From positions 13,941,614 through 14,005,613 of the forward strand of contig OX388321.1 of assembly GCA_947579605.1 (NCBI GenBank): a stretch of DNA of 64,000 bases. The letters run 5' to 3'. Below the pieces are notes generated by a model. That model worked only from the letters and a program-made list of their open reading frames with translations. It was not told where the DNA came from and did no database searches. A program made the position numbers and the translations under genes. Positions 1 to 10,847 of this stretch are shown here, in pieces (positions within the stretch are counted from its first letter, which is position 1; each line of letters begins with the position of its first letter). Source of the DNA: Athripsodes cinereus. Taxonomy: Eukaryota > Arthropoda > Insecta > Trichoptera > Leptoceridae.

Positions 1-1209
1 ACAACTATCACTGCAACTTCGCTTGTGGAAGGCGCATTGTACCTTCCACGATGTTCACCCGCTGGTCTTCTGTCTGCTTCTATTACAATTTTATAATCAT
101 CATTGTTGGACAGATTATTTTCAAGTGATGTTTTTAAATCTTTTATATATGTATTGTATTGGTGGAGTGTTTGCTGAATAACTTGTAATGTCTCTCTATC
201 TAAATTGGGGAAATTATTACACCTTACATCTAATTCGTTATCACCTACAAAGTAGATTTGTAAAAATTTGTGTGTATCTCCTTCAACAGGAAGCAGAGAT
301 CCAATCCTGTGATATATCTGACCTTGAATTTTGAATGTTGGCATATATCTTTCGTCACTAACCTGGTTTGTTCCAAATGATGTCATTTGGAACGCACAAT
401 TGTAGGCGCGAATATTTTTTAAAAAACTTTTACTTCTACTGTCGTTTAAAAAAAACAATGAATTTAATGGTTCTGGAGGCATTTGTAGTAATGGTAACTT
501 TATTTTGCCAGATAAACAACACATACCTGGAGTTTCTCCCTCCCATTTCAGAGCATCACAGTATCTGCATACAACTGACATAGATTTTATGTCATTTGCA
601 TAGTCTAAATTCTTATTATAGGAGAACGCTGACAACTTCAAATTCTTCCATTCACGCATTCTTACTTGACTCGTTCTTTCGCGGGTTTCATTCAATCTTG
701 TCTGATATTCTTCATTGCTTTCTAAATCTCTAGAAGTACTGGCATGTACACGTAGTTCATTCAATCTCCTTTCACGTTATTCCATACTTTCTGTATTTCT
801 AGAGGTACTGGTATATACTCGGGAGTTCATTCAATCTTCTTTCATGTTCTTCCATATTCTCTGTATCTCTAGACGAACTGGCATATACTCGGAGTTCATT
901 CAATCTTCTTTCACGTTCTTCCATATTTTCTGTATCTCTAGACGTACTGGCATATACTTGTAGTTCATTCAATCTCTTCTCTCGTGCAGCTACACTTTCA
1001 TTCGATCTCAAATCAGACATTCTTTCACGTGCATTTTCCAGTCTCCACTCTCGTTCCTCATCAGTCTCATCACATCTTGAAGCTGCCGCATATTCTCTCA
1101 AAGAATTTAGTCTAGCTTCCCTCTGTTCTTGGTCTTCATTCTCCCTATCACTCGTTTTCCTCTTGGCACCAGGAGTCCGTCTTCCAAGAGAAGATTTTTT
1201 TGGTGGCAT
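1..1209 (-). pseudogene. Helitron Rep/helicase protein, N-terminal part, frameshifted
   Basis: The start at 1209 opens with a basic head (MPPKKSSLGRRTPGAKRK) of a kind common in animal Helitron proteins, followed by an Arg/Glu-rich region of repeats. Further along the minus strand, in changing frames, come a zinc-binding segment (VCRYCDALKWEGETPGMCC, about 630-500) and then the start of the Helitron-like N domain (GTNQVSDERYMPTFKIQGQ, then YHRIGSLLPVEGDTHK, about 365-270). The last stretch is open to base 1 and ends near EADRRPAGEHRGRYNAP. The Rep HUH motif and Pif1-type helicase would lie beyond the window. Intact proteins of this family drive rolling-circle transposition. At least two frameshifts (near 820 and 400-500) break this copy. 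Family assignment is by recognised sequence patterns; I am confident of it. Confidence 0.85.
729..1005 (-). repeat. 69-bp tandem repeats inside the Helitron ORF
   Basis: Four copies start at 729, 798, 868 and 937 (+ strand anchor TCTAGANGNACTGG). Each encodes 23 residues of the type ERRLNELRVYASTSRDTENM. The step from 798 to 868 is 70 instead of 69 because of an extra G (CTCGGGAG near 820 against CTCGGAG elsewhere), and this insertion is what breaks the reading frame. Confidence 0.85.
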
Positions 1210-1247
1210 TCTTAAAACAGAGGAAGCTTAATGTAATAAAATAGTTA

Positions 1248-4043
1248 TAGGGGAGGGTTGCCTAGAATGGACCATTTTCTATATTTTTGTTCACCACGTA
1301 GAAAGGAGGTAACGAAACAGAAAAAGGTAACTGGTGTTCCAAAGCCTGTAGTATTACCTTTATGATTACATACTTTGTTTTACGAAAATTGAACTAGTTA
1401 ATTGGGAAATCAAAGAAAACTAAACATCGGGAAACGGTCCAATTAAGGAAACTAGTTTCCTTAATTGAACCACTGGTTTCCTAGAATGAACCACCAATAA
1501 GTTTTAAAAAAAAGTCTTTATTTTTATTAAAAGAACAAACCAAGAATACTAATAAAATTACAAAAAATGTAAGAAATAAATTTTATGTATAAAATATATA
1601 GATTTTTATAACAAATAATAGATGCAAAATTACTAAAAAAAATATAATAAAATAAATACTAATAAGATTATAAAAAAATACGACAAATAAATTTTAAGTA
1701 TAAAATATATAATTTTTTTTAACGAATAGGTAATAGAAATTTAATAATAAATTTTAAGCGATGCACTTTAAACAGAAAAATTGTTTTTCGCTGGCTTTTA
1801 TACGTGCACATTTTGTGTGCACCCATTTTTCACATAACATGCATTGGATCATGCTACCTTTTTTAATTTTATTGCAAAGAAAACAATACCATTCAGATTC
1901 AATTATGTCTTCAGATTTGCTGGTTGATGGCATGTTCGATTTTTTATTTACTTCATTCTTTTTTCCTCTTTCTTTCATCTGTTCCAATTCTATTTTGTAT
2001 GGACTGCTAGTTATAAGAACTGCTTTCTGTGCTTTCCCATCACCGCATCTTCGCTTTCTTGTGGTACTATGTGGATTCCTCGAAAGTTTCGGCTTGGGTG
2101 ATATTTCATTTAGCACATTTATGAATTTTCTATATTTTTTTTTTGGTTGGTAGTTGGCATCATTGTCGCTGTCGTCAATTTCATCTGAAGATTCAGAATC
2201 CGCTTGTGTTAAGGATGATGTTGTTGGTACAATGTTGGACGGTTGTTCAGGTGGCTCAGGAAGAAGAACGTCAGCTGGAGCAAAATGATGGTCTTGGAAA
2301 ACGTGACGATTTACTGGCCATATGCCTGGGGCCCGAAATGCGCTTTGAGCATTTCCTACGGTGGCAGCTCTCCCGTACGCTTCATTTAGAAGTGTTGCAA
2401 TATTTGTATGTTTAATCTGATGACCTTTGTATGTATGTAGGAACTTTTCTTGTGCTTGGATGAAATAACTTTGTAATGGACCAAAAAATGCAACGTCGAG
2501 AGGCTGCAAACGGTGTGTTGTGTGACCAGGTAACTGAAGCAAAATGATGCCATTTTCCCTCGCTATTTCCCAAGCTGCAAGATTTTTGCTGTGCGTTGTA
2601 TGTCCATCCAGCAAAAGGAGAATTTTGTTCTCTTTACTGCAATTCGTGTGATTTTTAAAATGATTCAGCCACTCAACAAACAATTCCGAATTGATGTATC
2701 CCGTATCGGACATCTTTACTATGCTTCCCGGAGGCGCTCCGATCTTCAAGTCATCATTCCATCTTTTTCCCTTAAATATTATCATAGGCGGGATATAAAC
2801 ACCTGCAGCACTCACTGCACAAACCATTGTTGTGTTAACGCCACGTTCTCCACTCGTAATGGCTCCTATTTGGTGTTTTCCCTTCTCGCCTATGATTTTT
2901 TGTGGACGCTTTTGTACTGTGGTGTATCCGGATTCATCAACATTGAACATCCGATCACCTGTTATTTCAAATTTTATAACGGTACTTTCTAATAGGTCAA
3001 AGAAGTGGTCAACGTTTTCCCTATTAAAACCTTTTGCTCTGGCCAAGGAAGTCGATTCCGGGCGTCGAACACTAAGTGAAGGATTTCGTTTCATAAAACT
3101 ATAAAACCATTTCTTTCCTGCCATTTTCTTCTCTTTGTTAAATGTATGGGCTAAGCCTTGTTTCTCTGCAAGATCAAATGCTAGCCTACAAAGTTCTTTA
3201 ATTGATAGACCAAAAAAAGAACGTTCAAGTTCGAGGACATGATCAGTCAGAAGTTTCTCCATTTCAGTATCGAACGTAGACTGCCTACCCAATACCTTCA
3301 CTCCATTCTTGTTAGTATTTTTTTCAAGGGCGTGCCTTCTTATGGTTGCTTTTGGCACACAATATGTTCTCGCACACTCGTTTAATCCATAGTCTCCGTT
3401 TTTATATGCTGCTATGGCTCTTTGTAAATCATCTTCAGACCAGCTTCCATACTTCCCTCTATAGTTTTTGTTTAATTCAGACATCATTTATCTGAAATAG
3501 AATATTACATAATAAGACTTTCGGTATTGATATATAAAATAACATCATTTTTTTTTTGTTTTGCTGTTCTTAAAGTTTCTTAGGTTGTTAAGAATGTAGC
3601 AAACATTTTTTTGTAAAAAGTTTCTTAGGATGGACCAGTCCATCTTAGGAAACTCTAAGTAGTCCAAACCAAGCAACACCTAAATTATTTAATAAATTTA
3701 AAATTAAAACTTTACTGAAGCATTGAATATGAAAATAAAGACAACAAATTGTAACTATATAAGCGCATTACAGATTAGTATTAATTAAGAAATTATTAAC
3801 ATACCGTCAGAATCAGGAATCCCTTAGCTGCAACAACAAAAAATAGCAACAAAACTGCACAAAACTTACAACACTGCTTAACGCCGGAAAGACGGCGACT
3901 GAGTGACGTCGCGAGATTGTAAGAACCACGAGGTTACATTAGGAATGCAATGTTGCCAAACAAACGTATCACATGTTCGTGGATTGCCGAAAACAGGACC
4001 GGTCCAATCTAGGAGCCGGTCCAACTTCGGCAACCCTCCCCTA
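1248..4043 (-). mobile_element. Tigger-like DNA transposon A, complete
   Basis: The terminal inverted repeat TAGGGGAGGGTTGCC is at 1248-1262 and inverted at 4029-4043. Both ends are flanked by TA (1246-1247 and 4044-4045), the duplication expected for the pogo/Tigger branch of Tc1/mariner. The element is 2,796 bp with one ORF. Subterminal copies of TAGRATGGACC occur at 1263-1273, 1482-1492 (one change), 3626-3636, inverted at 3639-3649, and inverted at 4001-4013. These could be transposase-binding sites (inference). It lies just upstream of the Helitron ORF and may be inserted in the Helitron 5' region. Confidence 0.9.
1754..3487 (-). CDS. pogo/Tigger-like transposase with C-terminal PHD finger (element A)
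   Basis: An uninterrupted 577-residue transposase. Residues about 12-55 form a psq-type helix-turn-helix (GSWSEDDLQRAIAAYKNGDY) and about 75-140 a CENP-B-like second DNA-binding domain. The DDE nuclease follows: D184 (FNVDESG), D294 (LLLDGHTTH) and D331 (LQPLDVAFF), with 36 residues between the second and third Asp. A basic Ser/Lys-rich linker (430-520) leads to a C4HC3 PHD finger with C535, C538, C549, C552, H557, C560, C572 and C575. The family cuts and pastes DNA at TA sites. A second in-frame Met at residue 2 could also be the start. The ORF has no stop or frameshift, so the copy may be young or still functional. Insect genome annotations often label such genes Tigger-derived or, wrongly, as a transporter. 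Confidence 0.9.
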   Translation of the reverse strand: MMSELNKNYRGKYGSWSEDDLQRAIAAYKNGDYGLNECARTYCVPKATIRRHALEKNTNKNGVKVLGRQSTFDTEMEKLLTDHVLELERSFFGLSIKELCRLAFDLAEKQGLAHTFNKEKKMAGKKWFYSFMKRNPSLSVRRPESTSLARAKGFNRENVDHFFDLLESTVIKFEITGDRMFNVDESGYTTVQKRPQKIIGEKGKHQIGAITSGERGVNTTMVCAVSAAGVYIPPMIIFKGKRWNDDLKIGAPPGSIVKMSDTGYINSELFVEWLNHFKNHTNCSKENKILLLLDGHTTHSKNLAAWEIARENGIILLQLPGHTTHRLQPLDVAFFGPLQSYFIQAQEKFLHTYKGHQIKHTNIATLLNEAYGRAATVGNAQSAFRAPGIWPVNRHVFQDHHFAPADVLLPEPPEQPSNIVPTTSSLTQADSESSDEIDDSDNDANYQPKKKYRKFINVLNEISPKPKLSRNPHSTTRKRRCGDGKAQKAVLITSSPYKIELEQMKERGKKNEVNKKSNMPSTSKSEDIIESEWYCFLCNKIKKGSMIQCMLCEKWVHTKCARIKASEKQFFCLKCIA

Positions 4044-4045
4044 TA

Positions 4046-6817
4046 CACTTGGAAACACAATGTAAACTGAATATCAATTATGATCATAAACAAACAATAT
4101 TCACCTTTAATAAGCTCACTCACAGGAAAGGACTTTCTTTATTCACTCCTTATCTATGTACATCCAAGTGAATCTAAGATGCTTTTTTAGCTAAAAAAGG
4201 TATATAATAAAATTTATGTTAGAAGAACTGGCAATATGATAATAAATATATGTAATACTTTCCGTACAATAATTCATTACAAAACTTACCTCTTACGAAA
4301 AAAATATAATTGTAGGTATTATAAAGGTACACGTTTATGTATTGTGGTCCTCTGTGCTTTCAAGCCTAAAAAATGAAAAAGTAGAATTAAACATAATCTG
4401 TAGACAATAAAATACAATTTTGAAAGTATTAGAAATGAAAATTGTAGTCAAAGAAATTTTTAGGAGGGAACATAAACAGATTTTTTCATTTATTTAGATA
4501 AATTTAATTTTCCACAATATGTGTGTACTGTAAACTAATATTTATTTTTTTATTTATTCAGATATTCACGGCCGAAGCCTTTTACATGTAAAAAATTTAG
4601 TATACATACAATACATGCATACAAAAAGTATTTTTCTTTTAAAAAAGACACATACAATTAATTAGAGACAAAACAAGAGTACAATTAAATAATAGAATAA
4701 CGTTGACTCAATTTTAAAAAAATTAAAAAATTAAAAAAGAAAGTTGGGCAAGAAATTAATTTCAAAAAAAAAAAAATTTTAAAATTGAAATTATATAAAT
4801 ATTAAATGTCAAACAGAAAAACAAATGGTCAGTTAGTTAAAAAAAGTGTTCTTACCTTATAACAAAATTTTCATAAATACAAAGAAAATATTGAAGAATA
4901 TATTAATTAAATAAGACTATAACAAAGTCGTTTCAAAAGGTACGCGTAATTTGCTTTGGTCTGATTGGTTGATATGAAAAGTGACGCCACATTCTTTTTT
5001 TTCTTACACAGTGTTGCAAAACTTGAAAATACAGCGATCGCACGACATAAAAAATATTTTATCAGATGTGACTTAAATTATATACGTGGTGGTACGTGGA
5101 TTAAGAAAAGTTTTTTTCACTTTTACCTAATTATCAATACATATTGTTGTATCAAACATTTATAATAATTATTGTAGTGAGAACCAGTGTGACCAAATTT
5201 TATTTTACGAAACTACTGCTTGTGGAGGCTAAAAACTATTAAGTTCTTCAAAATGGTATAGGAATTTTGAAATATTTCAATAACTCCTCGGTTTTCTTAA
5301 AGAATATTTACTCGAATCATTAAGTATCGGGTACTTTTACCGAATACCCGATACTTTATCTACCGGTTACCGACCAAGTTCATTGAAATACCATAATCTA
5401 TCAATGAAATTAAAACTGCTAAACACTGTTGCCAATACTTCGAAAACTACCAAAAAAGTAGGAATCTACCAAATCTGAGAACAAAATAATATTATATTAG
5501 TTTGAGCCATTAAAAATATATCGTCGATGGTTCTACGAAACCTCTTATGCGCTCCAAACCAATTTTTACATTGTTTTAAATTTGGTTTGCAGCACATAAG
5601 AGGTTTCAAAGAACCGACGTCGATATTTGATTGTTTATCGCGCGTACCATCTGTCAAAAACGTCAAAACATTTCGTAAACAATGGGTCATAATAAACGCA
5701 AACAACTTGTAGATTTTAAATAATCTAGTTAATATATTTCGTTTTTATCAATAAGTTGTGTCGAGTGGTTTAAAAGTCGATAAATACTACGTATAACAGC
5801 ATACAACAAAGGCAAATACTGAAATGAAAGATATTGAAAAAAGCATTCTATTCATAAGTTTAACCAGCATTTGTTTTTACAATTTGTTATTTTAAATTTG
5901 GAAAAGTGATAGCGTGTACTCAGTTGGAATGGTATAAAAATCAAATTAATGCAAGCATAATAATATGTAGGTTATGAAAGTGCCTACCTACATAAATATC
6001 ACCATATTATATTTAATGCAAGTTTTAGAAATAATGTTATCTATGGGTTGGTATACTTATTATTATGATATTATGAGATAATTTTATTAAAAATGATACA
6101 TTTCATTTGATATGATAAATCTTTCTAAATTCTCTGTGTTTGATATAACAGATAACTATATTTAGAAATAAGAAGAAACTCAGAATATCCTACAGTAAAA
6201 TAAGAACACATATTGTCGATTGTTGTAGATAATATGAGATTTTTGTGATTTTACAAAACATCGACAAAAGATTGTTGATACATTATGATTTATAAATTAA
6301 ATCTTTATAAAAGAATACTTATTAAATGTTTTCAGCTCGCATACTGGATGAGACATATCGTACAGAGGACATAAAAGTCAAAAAACAAACAAACAAATGA
6401 ACCAATGTACCAACCAAAATATTAATGTATTGGATTCTATGTCATTCATGTCGGCCATTATGAAATTAGCCCAAGATGTCAAAAATATGCAATTTTTACT
6501 CGCATAATTCAGGAGTTTTTATCATAACCGAATACAATAATTTATAACCAAAATAATACCCAAATGTTTAGTTTCAGTACTGATGTATTTCTCGTTACAT
6601 CCATTGTGAAATTAATTCGGTACACTGAAAAATGTTCGACCATGAATATTGCTACTTACAAAATCTTTCGTAGATTTTCATGCATTTGGTTGTCAATTTT
6701 GTGACATAAATTGTAATATCTTTATCAATATATAAGGTATTTAAAATGTTTTTGGCCTTGAACGTGCCCAGGAGATGAGACCTCGTATAGAGTGTATTAT
6801 TTTACTTCTGTCTTTCT
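4046..6817. other. AT-rich stretch without a recognisable gene
   Basis: No ORF here resembles a known family. At about 4545-4700 a stretch (TTTATTTATTCAGATATTCACGG-like) resembles short LINE tails also seen near 56790 and 63365. A foldback sits at 5516-5626 and is listed separately. The part next to 4046 may be the 5' region of the Helitron displaced by element A; I cannot prove this. Confidence 0.5.
5516..5626. repeat. foldback hairpin, about 45-nt arms
   Basis: The left arm (5516-5562) contains GAAACCTCTTATGCGCTCC and the right arm (5582-5626) contains the near-complement GCACATAAGAGGTTTC. The loop is about 19 nt. Pairing extends from ATATATCGTCGAT to the mirrored CGACGTCGATAT with a few mismatches. 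It could be a small MITE or a hairpin-RNA source; no family was recognised. Confidence 0.6.
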
Positions 6818-6869
6818 TTATTTCAGAGTCCATTGAGGACATACGCACATAGGTACATACATACATACG

Positions 6870-7066
6870 AACGCATTAGAATATTTATGTGTGGATTGTT
6901 TGCAATTTATTGTAGTGTTTACCAGGATATTGATTTCATCGTTGATTTCACTCAGGTCGAATGTTGGAATTAATGTCCAATGGTCCCGTTGGTTCTGCGC
7001 TGTTCCTAGGTGTCTCGGTAGTAGTCCTGGGTTGTTTACTTGCTTTTGTATTATTATCTCTGCCAC
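6870..7066 (-). pseudogene. possible env N-terminal fragment of the errantivirus
   Basis: The ORF starts at 7066 and overlaps the last codons of integrase by 13 nt, which is how a third ORF is often placed in insect errantiviruses. It holds a stretch of the type LGTAQNQRDHW followed by an acidic helix. The homology fades at about 6870, where unrelated sequence begins. With only about 60 residues, the env assignment rests mainly on position and is tentative. Confidence 0.4.
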
Positions 7067-8116
7067 GACGGTCCACCTGCAACAATAGGTGGTCTCTTTA
7101 GGTTTTTGGTGTGCACTTTTCGCGAATGAACGCCTGCGTCAATTAATGCAGTGTTGTCTTGATTAATATTTTCAATTCGGTAGGGTCCTTCAAATTTATT
7201 TGATGCTTTGTTACTAGTGTTGGTTTTTTCAAACACTGTTTGGTTGGGTTGGAATATATTGGTCTGGGCATTGGTGTTTCTTTTCTCGGCTATATGTTGC
7301 TTTCTTTCTACTATTTTGGCCCTAAGCTGGTCATATACTCGCTTCATTTTATCTCTATGTGTCCTCGAGTGATCCTGGTAATACATACGAACGTAATACA
7401 TATCGTATGGATCTCTCGATTTTGTGTGACCTACTATAAGTTCCATAGGTGTCTTATCAATTGTCGAATGCACTGAGTTATTATAACCAATAATCGCGTA
7501 TTTCATGAGATTTTCAGTTTTATCATTATGGTGTTCTCTAAGAATTCGAAAATGTTCAATTATTGAAGAATGTAGTCTCTCTATCATGCTATTCGATGTT
7601 GGTTTATTAGCCGTTGTTATGTGTATCATGACTTTATGTGCCAACAATATTTCGCGTACGGTGTCATTGTTGAATTCCGTTCCTCCATCGGATGTTATTT
7701 TTTCCGGTATTCCATAGTATGAAAAATATTGTAGAAAGGCTTCGGCTATACATACCGCGGTTTTGCTTATTACGGGTATAGCTTGTCCGACCTTTGAAAA
7801 GGCATCTATCAGTGTTAGAAAGTTTTGTCCTTCAATTATGAATGTATCCACGAATAATTCTTGAAACGGTTTAAATACTGTATCGGTCAACATCATGGGT
7901 GGTTTTGGTGGGCTACGATCATACTTGGCTCTTGCAACGTTCGCAGTTGTTTATGTGCGTCGTAATGTCTTCTTTCATATTCGTCCAAAAGTGTTTTCGT
8001 CGCAGATGTTTAAATGTTTCGGTTATACCTCTATGGTTCGTTTTTCCATCATGATAGTTACTAATTAAACGTTGGTGTTCTTCTTTATTGGTAACGTTTA
8101 ATACTCGAGTGTGCAC
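7054..8116 (-). pseudogene. errantivirus integrase (pol 3' part)
   Basis: The segment 8116-7919 carries the HHCC zinc domain (H in ISNYHDGKTNHRG, then CERC). The segment 7896-7054 carries the catalytic core with D (FVDTF), D (TSDGGTEFN) and E (SMIERLHSSI), followed by a basic C-terminal region. The two are joined by one frameshift near 7915; the alternative frame reads KYDRSPPKPP across the gap. The integrase would join viral DNA to the host genome. It directly follows the protease ORF, so the polymerase section is missing. Confidence 0.85.
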
Positions 8117-9171
8117 CTTACCAATTTCGGCCCGTTGTTGTTAAATGATTCTATATACACTCTACAGAATTGTTTATACAATTCTTCTGTTTCGAAGTGT
8201 AGGTAAGATCGTGATTTGCTACTCGTATATTCGATTAGAAATTCCATAATTAAATCTCTATTGTTTTTCTTCGGAAGCGACACGGTGTAGATTTTTTGGG
8301 TATCGTTATGACTTGCGGTTACCGTCTTGCTGTCAATGTAGTGGGTCTTTACGAATAATTGAGGTGTCTTTGAATCTATTGCTTCCTCCAGAATTGGTAT
8401 TCCTTCGGTCACTTCGTTGTTTTCACAAGACAATACTGTTTCAGACCTTTCTTCTTCGATTGATGGTGCTGTTAATGTCCTCTCCAAGTCGGGTGAATTT
8501 TGCTGTAGCATTGTCTCAATTTCATCAGCCGTTTCAGTTTCTTCACTCGGTGGTTCCCGTGGTGGTGAGCTATCTGTTTTCTTTGATGCGATAGGCGATT
8601 CGATGTATGGTATTTCATCGTTTTGATTGTTTGTCAAAGCAAGCATCTCTTCCAGATCCCTTCTTAGGGGTGAACACACTTCATTCGTCGTTCTTGGTGG
8701 TTCTATGTATGTTCTGGGTATAGTGAAATCTAAAAGCACTTTCTTTTGAGTGCGAGGCTCAATAAGCATTTGGTATATGTGCGTTGGTTTCTTTGCTTCC
8801 GTATGTAATTTTATCTTTGCTGTATCCGTCTCTAGGCATCCGGCTTTTAAATTAATGTTGGCTCCTACCTTTTGTAAAAGATCTAAACCTATAAGTCCGT
8901 CATATTTCTTATTAAAATTAAATATGTGAAACTTGTGGTTAGACGTATTCCTGAACGCTTTAGGTAGTGGTATATTCACTACACAGTTATGAAAACTGAT
9001 TTGGTGTGCTGATTGAATTTGAAAAGGTTCCACTGACACACAATCTCCAAAATATTCTTCTACTTTCTGGCTATTAATTAGTGATTTAGATGATCCTGTG
9101 TCGATCATAAATTTTCCATTTATTTCGGGTAAAAGTATATACGGGAGATTTGCTTTAGCGGTATTCATCAC
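8098..9171 (-). pseudogene. errantivirus protease ORF fused to the pre-integrase linker
   Basis: The aspartic protease active site FMIDTGSSKS lies about 25 residues after the start, followed by YDGLIGLDLL, a typical second retropepsin motif. After an acidic, Pro/Ser-rich stretch the ORF passes directly to the linker that normally precedes integrase (HFETEELYKQFCRVYIESF). No reverse-transcriptase YxDD box or RNase H motif is present, so about 2 kb of pol is missing. The frame ends at 8098, and a shift of frame joins it to integrase. The ORF begins at GTG ATG immediately after the gag stop (TAA, 9172-9174). Confidence 0.8.
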
Positions 9172-9173
9172 AA

Positions 9174-10251
9174 TTATGTTGGGCGACTCGGTTGGCCCGT
9201 ATTCCGAAAATCCTCTTCATATTCAAACTCTTGCTGGTAAAATTCCTCTTCGTTCACACCTTCTTCTGGTTCAGTTATGTTCTCAACTTCAATATCTTCT
9301 TGGTAGAACAGTTCACCGGCGGTCCATCGTGGGGCCATAGGCTTATCCGTCCTCATGGTCTGGTCTGTATTCTCTCTCTTTTGAAATGATCCTTGGTTTG
9401 GACAAGGAGTATACGTCTGAGTAAAAGATTTTGTTGGCATGTTCTTCATTGAGTTGGATTTTGGCTGGTTAAACTGCCTGAATTGGCTTTGTGGTTGTGG
9501 TGGTCTTTGTTGGTACTGTTGTTTTTGTTGTACCTGTTGGTTATGGATCGGTCTCGACGGTGGTATGTGTAGCGGCTGTCTGTACAGCGAGTTATTAAGC
9601 TGTACCGAAATGTTCTTTGATTTTAAACCTTGCTGGTTATTTTGCACGCTGGTGTTGTCTTTGCGTTGTGATTAGAGGAAATTTTCTTCCTCTAAAACTA
9701 AAGACATGGCTTCTTCAACCGATTTCGGGCTTCTTAGTCTCACGGCCAGACCTAGCATACCGTTTAGTCCCTTTAGGTACGTTTGTAAAGCCATACCGTC
9801 ATATATTCTATCTTTTGTTACCCTTGAGCCGACGTCTGGGTCTGCTAACTGTACTTTCGCCATTAATAGGCTTTTGGTGTACTCTAGCACCATAGCTATA
9901 CGGGGGCTCGTTCTGTCTTGGTTTAAGCTGGATCAGATTCTGAACCAGGCAATTTTCGTTTCTTTGATCTCCGAAGTAGTTGATTAGGAGATGTTTAACT
10001 TCCTCCCATGTAGCAAAGTTTTCCCTGTTCCCGATTAGTGTTAGTGCTCGCCCGTCGAGCTTACTTATTATGATTCTCATTAAGTGAACATTTGTGGGGT
10101 GCGCTGGGCTTTTGGGATCTCCCAGTAAGCCAATTACATAATCGCATGAACTTATAAAATTATTTAATCTGGCAGCATCGCCATCAAACCTTGGGATAAC
10201 ATTTAGTACATGTTGTGGAATGTCTCCGATTGTAACTCCGTTTGTAGCCAT
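9174..10251 (-). pseudogene. errantivirus gag, one frameshift and one stop
   Basis: The first frame (10251 to about 9890) has a capsid-like N-terminus, VIPRFDGDAARLNNFI and then ATWEEVKHLLINYFGDQRN. After a frameshift near 9890 the capsid continues (MVLEYTKSLLMAKVQ to AMSLVLEEENF) to a TAA at 9672-9674. The same frame then runs on through a Gln-rich, Pro-rich tail (9671-9174) without a CCHC zinc knuckle; errantivirus Gag often lacks a classical knuckle. It would package the element RNA. Confidence 0.8.
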
Positions 10252-10376
10252 TTTATTACAATAGTGTTATAAGCTTGAACTCAATGAATATTATATAATT
10301 TTTCAATACAAAATTTTTTGTTAATATTTTATATACCTTCAATTATGCACCAATATCTCAATAACTAAAGGGGGTT

Positions 10377-10584
10377 GATTTCGATGATCAGACAATGGGT
10401 GATTTCAATGATCAGATTGGGGGTGATCTCAATGATCAGAATGAGGGTGATCTCAATGATCAGGTAAGGTATGATCTCAATGATCAGATAAGGGATGATC
10501 TCAATGGTCAGATCGGGGGTGATCTCAATGATCAGATTTATTATGATCTCAATGATCAGGATGAGGGTGATTGCAACGATTATG
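10377..10584. repeat. 24-bp minisatellite, about 8.5 copies
   Basis: Units start at 10377, 10401, 10425, 10449, 10473, 10497, 10521, 10545 and 10569 (partial). The consensus is GATCTCAATGATCAGATNGG plus GGGT. Each unit holds a TGATCA palindrome. Because 24 is a multiple of 3, the plus strand is open and would read an octapeptide like GDLNDQIG. The array lies in the leader between primer-binding site and gag of the errantivirus. I regard it as non-coding repeat expansion. Confidence 0.9.
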
Positions 10585-10827
10585 AATTGAACTCTGCGAT
10601 AGAACCAATTCCGACTAACGAGCAATCACAGCACTCTAAAAGAACGACACTTAGGAAATGGAATTAAAGGAGAGCAAATGGCACTTACTGAAGAAGTACT
10701 ACAACCTTAATCCACATCTCTTGGTTGTCGGGTCAGCTCCTGTTGTCTTCCAATGGCACTTGCACTGATTTTAATCTTTGAGAGTTCGAGTTCGGATACT
10801 TGGATTTTTTATATCAATATCCCAAGT

Positions 10828-10845
10828 ATCCTACCGACTGCGTCA
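10828..10845 (-). promoter_or_regulatory. errantivirus primer-binding site (tRNA-Ser type)
   Basis: On the minus strand the sequence is TGACGCAGTCGGTAGGAT. It differs by one base from TGGCGCAGTCGGTAGGAT, a form recalled for insect elements primed by tRNA-Ser. It lies directly 3' of the LTR-like region, as expected for the start of minus-strand DNA synthesis. Confidence 0.7.
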
Positions 10846-10847
10846 TT

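Noticed and set aside
6850..7050. 3' LTR of the errantivirus
   Set aside because: No sequence here matches the LTR-like region at 10848-11400.
10377..10584. Regularly spaced repeats that could look like a CRISPR array
   Set aside because: Units are directly adjacent with no unique spacers, and the setting is a eukaryotic retroelement leader.
10395..10667. Plus-strand ORF with octapeptide repeats
   Set aside because: Open frame is a by-product of a 24-bp (multiple of 3) repeat; the minus strand is equally open and the array lies in a retroelement leader.
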